Of a stretch of DNA of 64,000 bases, positions 57,001 through 64,000 are shown piece by piece. The notes under the pieces are model-generated. The model saw only the letters and a list, made by a program, of their open reading frames with translations. It made no database searches and was not told where the DNA came from. The stretch spans positions 66,256,181-66,320,180 of the forward strand of contig NC_058340.1 in the NCBI RefSeq assembly GCF_905475395.1, written 5' to 3'. The position numbers and the translations under genes were made by a program. Each line of letters opens with the position of its first letter. Within the stretch, counting starts at the first letter, position 1. Source of the DNA: Chrysoperla carnea. Taxonomy: Eukaryota; Arthropoda; Insecta; Neuroptera; Chrysopidae.

Positions 57001-59964
57001 TGTAGCAGTGTACCTGATATGAATTTGACTGTACAACATACAACCAATCTCTCTCGAACATATAGAAAGTACTAGAACGGGATTGTTTCTAAATGGACAA
57101 TTCTAGTAGAAATTGAACATATAAAAACAACACACATAGAATAATGTAACTTGAGGAAATGACTGAATTGTAAGAGCGAAAATATATTCGAAGCCTGCCC
57201 TGTGTGTTGTAGGAAAACGTGTGATAATAGTATTTGAAACGATTTTCCACTGTAGCAACCTAACCAACAACGTAACACGAGAGGTAAGGTTTGCTTCATT
57301 CCTCGCGGCTGTCTAAAGTGTTTGTTGAGATTCTCTCACTACAAACGAATAACTAATATTTCTATTTTTCTTAAAGTTTTGTAGTCACCCGTCCATAAAG
57401 TATAGCATCTATTTTGATGCGGAACCTGTTAAAAACAAGATCTAAAAATATTTGCAACGTTTTTGAGAATTTATTTTAAGATGTGTAAATTTTGGATATT
57501 TCTTTGAAGTGCGAATGAAGTACCTACATCTTACATCTGCGAGGATTTGGATGCGCGCTAGTAAAGTAAACAAATTTCTGTCTAACAAATAAAAATTATA
57601 TTATTTTATTATAAAACTAACAGCCACTTTTAAATGATTAAAATTTCTATTTTTTTTTACTAAAATAGTCCTCCTGTCCACGCGAAATCTTCCATATTTC
57701 TTTATCGAATTCTATGATTTACCCCTCATATTCAAATTTATCGTGCTGGTAATATGACGATATAGTTTTTTAATTATATAATTTGTATATCATATCTGTA
57801 ATAAAATTGCCTATAAATAAAAAGAAAGTAAATTACTCACTCATAAATTATTTCTCTAACCTGTTTTTAGCTACGCACTGCGGAATTCTGTACGCGTTGA
57901 GCTAATAATTTATATTGCTAAAGGAACGTGAAAAATGATTTTAAAAAATTGGCTTAAAATGGTTATAAACCTACCAATTTACGTATAAATACCTAATTTC
58001 AATAAGAAAAGAAATATCAATCAGACAATAGAGCAAAGTACATCGAACATTCAACTTGCTTATTATTATTATTTTTTCGATTTGATTCAACTTAATATAC
58101 AGGACACGTGTTTGTTTCATTCCAAGTACACTTGAAAATAGTTATTTTATTAATCAAATTTTATTTATACCACGTGGGTTTTTATTAAAGTGTAATGAAG
58201 TTGAATATATTTCTGGAAGAGGTCGTTGCCATTATATATTTTTTGCAATTCTTTTCATCACTTTTATTCTTCTGTAGGTACTATGAAGTTTAATCTCCAA
58301 ATTTGCTGCTTAATTATTTAAGTTTAGGAGAGTTCTTTCCATTTCTCGTCTTTTTTGGACTTTTCTTAACAAAATATATTAACTGTCCAAACTTTGAATT
58401 CCTAAGAAAAGTTTGCAAACTTTAGCTGGCATATTTAACAATGGACTGAGTTAATTGTTGAAATACCCTATATTTTACAATCACAGACAGATTTTCCGGG
58501 AATAGAGTTGTGGAAAATGAAAATTTTCGAACTTTTCTGTTAATTTGACTTCATTCCGAGTCGATCAGTGAAAATCCCATCTTTCTAGCATGTATAGAAC
58601 AGAAAATGGTTATTGGGTGGTTTTTCGCGCACTCTTAACAAATAACAATCAAGCACTTAGAATGCAATTAGGCTAAAAAATTTTGTAGAGTAAGTTTTAC
58701 ACTGGAAATAAATATTTTATACATATTAAAAATCTGATTTTTTCATACAGTTTGTGAGGGATGAAAATCGTAATCCCGTTTTTTTAAATTTTACGAATTT
58801 GTTACTCAAAAACTGGATTCTTTAGAGAAAATGTCTAAGAACATTTTTTGTTAACTTTGACACCCAATTATATGATAACATTTTTTCCGAAGCAATTCGA
58901 TCAATATTACTTATTTGTTAAAAAAAAATTAGAATAAACAATATCCTACCGAGTTACCCACCGGCAACCTGCACTTTTACGTTCAGTAGCATGTTTTAAA
59001 CGGGATCTTCCAAAAATTGTCCATGACTATATTTCAATTTTTATTAAATATTTTAATTCTGTCAAATTTTCGAAACTCGCATTTTGTGTGTGTATAATAA
59101 TTCTGTAAATCGAAATAAAACATGAGCTAAATCTGTCGCCCTTTAAAATTGGCCACCCTGGGCTTCAGACTACTCAGCCTACTGGTAAATCCACCACTGG
59201 TAGTTTGTTAAAAATACATTACGAGAAATAAACTAGATTAATTCATGAGCTTTCTAAATGCTTTCCTGGTATAACTGTATCATTAATATGTACAGACATA
59301 TTCTATTAAATATTTCAAACCATTGCATTGCACAAAGCATACAACAAAAAAACTTAGCTGAACTTTAATTTTTGTAGATATTCTCCTCCCATACTTAAAA
59401 TTTTTAATTATGAACAACAAAATAAACCAAATATAATAATAATTCCGTAAAGCTCTCATTTTTAATAGTGTTTTTTTACTCTATTACTGTTACTGATGTG
59501 TTTTCTTCTCTCAATTTTTTTTCTACATTAGAGTGTAGCAGTCATCTAGCTCTAAACTAACGAACTATACATAATAATGGAGCTGTCATTCAATTACGAA
59601 GTCACTGTGAGTGTTTTTCTGTTTTGTGTATATATCCCAAGTGGACGTTACGTTGTCTCACATATATACATATACAGTCTGTGTTAAAAATTATGTCCTA
59701 TACGTTCAATATTGTTTCCTGTAAGATTTCGTGTATACTAAACATGCTTGCCAATAGAAGTTTCTTGCTATCCAATAAATTGTAGTGGGTGCTTCTCAAG
59801 CATATAGGCTACACACATACACAAAATCTTATAGGAAAGTTCCTAAAAAATCACGCTTTCTTATGAAAATCTTTAAATGTATATGCATTCTCATTAATGT
59901 CCTTTATAAGCAGATAATTTTTATTACCTCTTGCGGTGTTAAATTTATAGATTTGAGGTGTTAA
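54098..59964. other. Non-coding stretch in the Semaphorin-1a upstream region
   Basis: I see no supported gene. The block 53.6-55.2 kb is somewhat less AT-rich than its surroundings. A short piece at about 58,440 (GGACTGAGTTAATTGTTGAAA) is an end fragment of the GGACAACCGG repeat family. Confidence 0.5.
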
Positions 59965-60125
59965 AGTTTACGTTTTTATACCATGTATGAAATATATCAA
60001 AGTATACTTAGTTTAGTCACAAGTTTGTAACACTTAAAAATATTGATGCTACGAACAAAATTTTGGTATCGGTGTTCATAAAATCAAAGAATTAGTTCAT
60101 TTTCGGTTGTCTGTCCGTTTGCCTG
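59965..60125 (-). repeat. Interspersed repeat (GGACAACCGG family), partial reverse copy
   Basis: GTTTTTATACCATGTATGAA, CAAGTTTGTAACACTTAAAA, GTTCATAAAATCAA and GGTTGTCTGTCCGTTTGCCT appear in the same order as at 50.37 kb. The copy stops after about 160 bp. Confidence 0.75.
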
Positions 60126-61433
60126 TCTCAAAAATGCAATATATGGGATGATTATATTTTAAAATTATACGGAAATTTTGGAAAAATCACTTCCAAATAT
60201 CTCAATATCTATGGGAAAATTTATTTTGCCATGGGACAACCGATGCGATGACTTCAAATGGAACAGTGAAAACTGGTTTAAACTGGGTATTAGTAGACAT
60301 TGAAAAAATAGGATGTATATTAAGAAACAATAGTAATTTTGTTATTGAGAATATGCTCTTAGTTACCAGTCGGTAGTTCTAGCTTTAGAATACCTATTAT
60401 TTAATGATTATCTTTCTGTTACGTATATTGAATTCTAATAAGATACTTTAGTGGTGTTCAGATTAGAGTGCCGATCCATTTTTCGCGATAGGGACTTGAC
60501 TATTTTAACTTTTCGCATATTTTTAAAAGTCATATCCTGTATATTATGTCTACAACTGTGGAACAAATATTATCTCTTCTACTATTCTGATAGAACACAT
60601 TTTCTAGTAAACTTTATGCTATATGATATAGAATATATCTAGAAAGGATGCAACAGCGAATCGTACAATTGTAAATATTACAATCAATGTTCTTGTACCT
60701 TACATATAGGTTTGATTTTTATTCAAACATCGTATATTCTGTTTTTGATTGGGTGTGGTCATCGAATATATCGAAAGCAACAGTTTCAATTTTATTTCAG
60801 AGCCAAAAGAGTTGAAAGTATGTAAATACAAAAATTATTTTTAATGTTCAAGGGGAAATTATAACATAATTAATTTTCAGTTTTTTTTAAGTGTACCTAC
60901 TTTTCAGTAATATTCACAAAAATATGTTTCTTTGTCCAAAATTTTAACACCCTGAAGTAAAGAAATTTTTCCCGGCTATAAGTGTGAAGTTGTCTTAGAT
61001 CACCCTGTATACTGTTTTGATTTCTAAGTTCATGCTATTTCTTTAGAGAAAATAAATATTTAAAAAAAATAAAGAGATTAGCAAATAAAAATAAAAAAAT
61101 TACATAATTAAAATGTTTTGTAATGAAAGTAAATCAATTGTTCTGAGATCTATTAAATTTATAAAGTTATCTATAATTAATTGAATTAAGTAGAAATATG
61201 TTATGGATTACATAAGTATTTTGTTTCATTTCTGTAAATAGAACTGCATTTTATAAAATAAATACTGGATTACACTTGATAAATTAATTGAAAATTATAA
61301 ATGATTTATGAAAATTCTTGAAAACCAGAGATAGAAAATATAATTAAAATTAATATTGTCATGAAGAAAAATTCATTCGAATTATCCCCATTAAATACTT
61401 GTTGAATACTTATTAATCCATATGGGCTAAATA
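60126..61433. other. Non-coding stretch
   Basis: Nothing beyond AT-rich sequence and short chance frames is seen here. Confidence 0.5.
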
Positions 61434-61435
61434 TA

Positions 61436-61735
61436 CAGTGCGTCAAATTAAACTAGCACCAAATGGAAAAATTTTTTATAAAAAAAAGTTATTCTTAGTT
61501 CTGTATGACCAATATGAAAGAATCAGATATCAAGTTTTTGTATTCTTAAACGAGTTTTGAAGAAGAAGAGTGAAGTACCTTTATACAACATCGATAAAAT
61601 CTTTAATTTAATTGAAAACTACGGTCAGATATCCAATATTATATCCATCTACCATGAAAGAACATATTTTGTTATTTTTACGAAATCTTTCTAAAAAAAG
61701 TTTTCCATATGGTGCAGACAAAATTGGACACACTG
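61436..61735. mobile_element. Tc1/mariner-like MITE (300 bp)
   Basis: The ends CAGTGCGTCAAATTAAAC and the mirror of CAGTGTGTCCAATTTTGTC pair over about 40 bp, including GCACCA-ATGGAAAAA blocks. TA flanks both ends. There is no coding frame. Confidence 0.8.
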
Positions 61736-62013
61736 TATAAACCAAACAAACTTTTACATTATATACCGGATGTAATGAAAAGTTAAAATGACTCGAATAA
61801 CATCCCAAGACCAATCTAGTAGTGGCACTAGTTGTTTCCCAATATCCTACTATGAATTTGGGAAACGTTTATTTTTTAAGTTCAACACTATTTTGAAAAG
61901 GTAATGTGACCTATTTATAATGTAAAAATTCTTTGAATTTACTAAAGCTGATCATTTGAGAATTGGTTATAGTAGTTGTGTACACACACATACTGTGGTC
62001 AGTAAATGGTAAA

Positions 62014-62268
62014 AAAGGGATCAGATATAGGCTATCAAAACGTTTTAGATTGCCGTAGTATATAAATGAATTTACTAAAGCTGAAAATTGTTAAACAGAT
62101 ACATTAGGGCTGACTGACCAGCTCTGTTCTCATATTTAACTGACTGATTATCATAACTGTTATTTATATGCCATATACAATCTGTATAACAATTTTCAGC
62201 TTTAGAGAAATCATTTAAATACCACGGCAATCCTTACCGTTTTGATAGCATATATCAGACTCCTTTTC
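62014..62268. repeat. Foldback hairpin, arms about 85 bp
   Basis: Left and right arms share GCTATCAAAACG, GATTGCCGT-GTAT, TAAATGA-TT, CTAAAGCTGAAAATTGTTA and ACAGAT in mirror order around a loop of about 80 bp. It is likely a MITE; clean target duplications were not found. Confidence 0.7.
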
Positions 62269-62673
62269 ATTAATAAAGTTAACTTCTTATCTCTTATTAT
62301 CATTTTGCAAACTCGATATGGAATAATAAAAAACAGTTTAATAGGAAAAAACAAAAAAATTTTCAATATAAACTGATTGATAAAAATAAAGAACCAAAAC
62401 AATATCGTTCAAAACAAAATAATACGCTAACAGTGACTGAAGGCACAACTAAAAATATCTTGTTTTTATATGGACAAACTCTATATATAGAGTCAATATC
62501 CATGCAGTGCATATGGTTGCCGTTATTCTTCAGTCTCTAGAGACAAAAATGGTAATATTTGTTGTCTATATATATGTGCATCTATTTCTCTGATGATGGT
62601 AAATTTTCTTTTTTACAACTATTATGTGAAAATCATGAACTACACTTTAAAAGAAATAACAAATCTATGCAAG

Positions 62674-62793
62674 TACTAGAGTAATACCCACCTGCTTCGC
62701 TGGGTTTAAAAGTAAAGATTGAAAAAGATTGCTCTCTTTTTAATCCCCTTTCTATAACACTCGAAATAATGGTAAGGATTGTTTTACACAGGT

Positions 62794-62824
<31 letters not shown>

Positions 62825-63629
62825 GGTTTTCTATTTTTTTTAAATGTATAAAAGTCGTTATTATTCATTGAGTATATCAAAAAAGATGGCCATGAAATAT
62901 TTTATATTAACTATTTTTACAGAAATCTATAATTTATGGTAATGCCAAATTAAGGATGTTCCAGCATGGTATTTGCAGTTTCTATGTTAAAGCAATGGTA
63001 CAATTTTTTTTTCGACAGAATTTAACGAAAAATTAAATTTAAGAATTTAATAATGCTTACTATTAATTCCCAAAGTTTCAGAAATTTTGACCGTTTAAAA
63101 TGGGAAATAATTATGCCAACGTCCCAATTTCGATAAATTTACGTCAAAATTAATATCTCGAAAGTGAAAATTAATTTCTAAATTTTTTTTTTAGAATTTT
63201 ATTGTATAAACATTTTTTTCTACTTTTTCTTCAATATATAATAATATCATAAAAAATAGTTGGAGAGACCGGACATTTTACATGCTTTAAATGGGACATG
63301 ACCCTCAAAATCGCGAACTTTGTCTTTAAATATCTCGCGATCTAAACGGTCAAAAATTATGAAATTTTAGGAATTCATAAATAAAGCTATTATAAACCCG
63401 AGAAAAAAAATTCGGCCAAATCTGTCGAAAAGTGATTTCATGCTGGTACTACCTTAAATTAATTTCTAATTTTTTTATTTTATTAATATACCTTTATAAA
63501 TAACATCTCATGTGTTATTCTGAAGTATGAGCTACATTGCTGTACAGTTTCATTAAAATCCATTCGCTAGTTTAGGCGTGAAAGCGTAACAAACAAACAA
63601 GCTTACTTTCGCATTTACATTTGTGAGAT
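62674..63629 (+). repeat. RTE/SINE-like interspersed repeat, copy 3 (interrupted)
   Basis: It has the CTGCTTCGCTGGGTTTAAAA head, a TA microsatellite (about 62,799-62,824), a single 42-bp unit and the CTTACTTTCGCATTTACAT tail. A 500-bp MITE interrupts it. It is more diverged than copies 1 and 2, which are linked by segmental duplication. Confidence 0.7.
62954..63453. mobile_element. MITE with TTAA target duplication (piggyBac- or Kolobok-like)
   Basis: TTAA flanks both sides, at 62,950 and 63,454. The ends GGATGTTCCAGCATG and mirror of GGTAGTACCAGCATG form an imperfect inverted repeat. The empty site is seen in the same repeat at about 11,515. It is 500 bp and non-coding. Confidence 0.8.
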
Positions 63630-64000
63630 TTGTATTTGTGTGTTTTCTGTTGCAATAAGTACAGATGCAAGTATGGAATACTATCACGCTTGTTGTGTTC
63701 TGGGGTTATGTGTGTTAGTGAGATTTTTAAACAAGAACCAAAAAAAAAAAAAAAACATTATGGGGTATACAAGTGAAACATACTCAATTTCCATATCGTG
63801 TTTCGGTATAAAATACAATTTTATATAGAAACATACATATACATCTATAAGAGAAAATATTCTTGAAGATGAAACTAGTAGAGGAAAAATTTAAGAGAAT
63901 TTTTACAGAATGGATCAAAAATGAGTGCGAAAACCAAGGAAAGTAATAGTTACATTGATTTAAAAAAAAATTTCTCATAGAAATGCAATAACTTTTAAAC
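63630..64000. other. Non-coding end of window
   Basis: An A run at about 63,739 and chance frames only; no gene is supported. Confidence 0.5.

Noticed and set aside
57072-57299. 75-residue minus-strand frame as a missing Semaphorin-1a exon
   Set aside because: It shows none of the expected N-terminal sema phrases (such as DHF.LL or LLVGAR) and no suitable splice sites were evident.
1-64000. Retrovirus, LTR element or Polinton
   Set aside because: No long terminal repeats, capsid, envelope, protease or integrase-like frames were seen.

Overview
This window is AT-rich nuclear DNA from an arthropod, almost certainly an insect. The evidence is a Semaphorin-1a type gene with insect-like layout, short GT-AG introns, C2H2 zinc-finger arrays joined by TGEKP linkers, and several repeat families of a kind widespread in insect genomes. 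I cannot name the order or species. No bacterial genes, tRNA, rRNA, CRISPR array, retrovirus or LTR element was recognised.

Layout. (1) 1-2.4 kb: non-coding, with a tandem array of a roughly 315-bp satellite-like unit. (2) 2.4-17.7 kb: a plus-strand cluster of four intronless-looking C2H2 zinc-finger genes (11, 11, 11 and 14 fingers), plus two finger-less broken N-terminal copies. The two middle genes lie in a tandem segmental duplication (about 4.31-10.61 kb and 10.61-15.48 kb). Its two halves differ by clean transposon insertions, so each half serves as the empty-site control for the other. (3) 19.1-30.8 kb: a 13-exon plus-strand gene for a roughly 1,840-residue Ser/Arg-rich, Pro-tailed, presumably nuclear protein that I do not recognise by name. 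It has a tandemly duplicated exon and a long foldback transposon in one intron. (4) 31-45 kb: a large AT-rich, T-tract-rich gene-poor stretch, partly perhaps the 3' untranslated region of the next gene. (5) 45.1-48.7 kb, minus strand: the last ten coding exons of Semaphorin-1a (rest of the sema domain, PSI domain, transmembrane segment, cytoplasmic tail). Its annotated stop is followed in frame by a GC-rich 63-codon open tail, a candidate for stop-codon readthrough. (6) 48.7-64 kb: probably upstream intron or flank of Semaphorin-1a, with no exon I can support but several MITEs and repeat copies.

The host genes are not functionally linked to one another in any visible way: a zinc-finger DNA-binding cluster, an SR-type protein and an axon-guidance membrane protein sit side by side. 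The most notable points are the transposon nest in the zinc-finger cluster, including a deletion derivative that keeps the 5' parts of two convergent genes (a THAP-domain protein and a second, SWIM/YqaJ-like one); paralogue fingers that differ at DNA-contact positions; the duplicated exon; and the possible Semaphorin-1a C-terminal extension.
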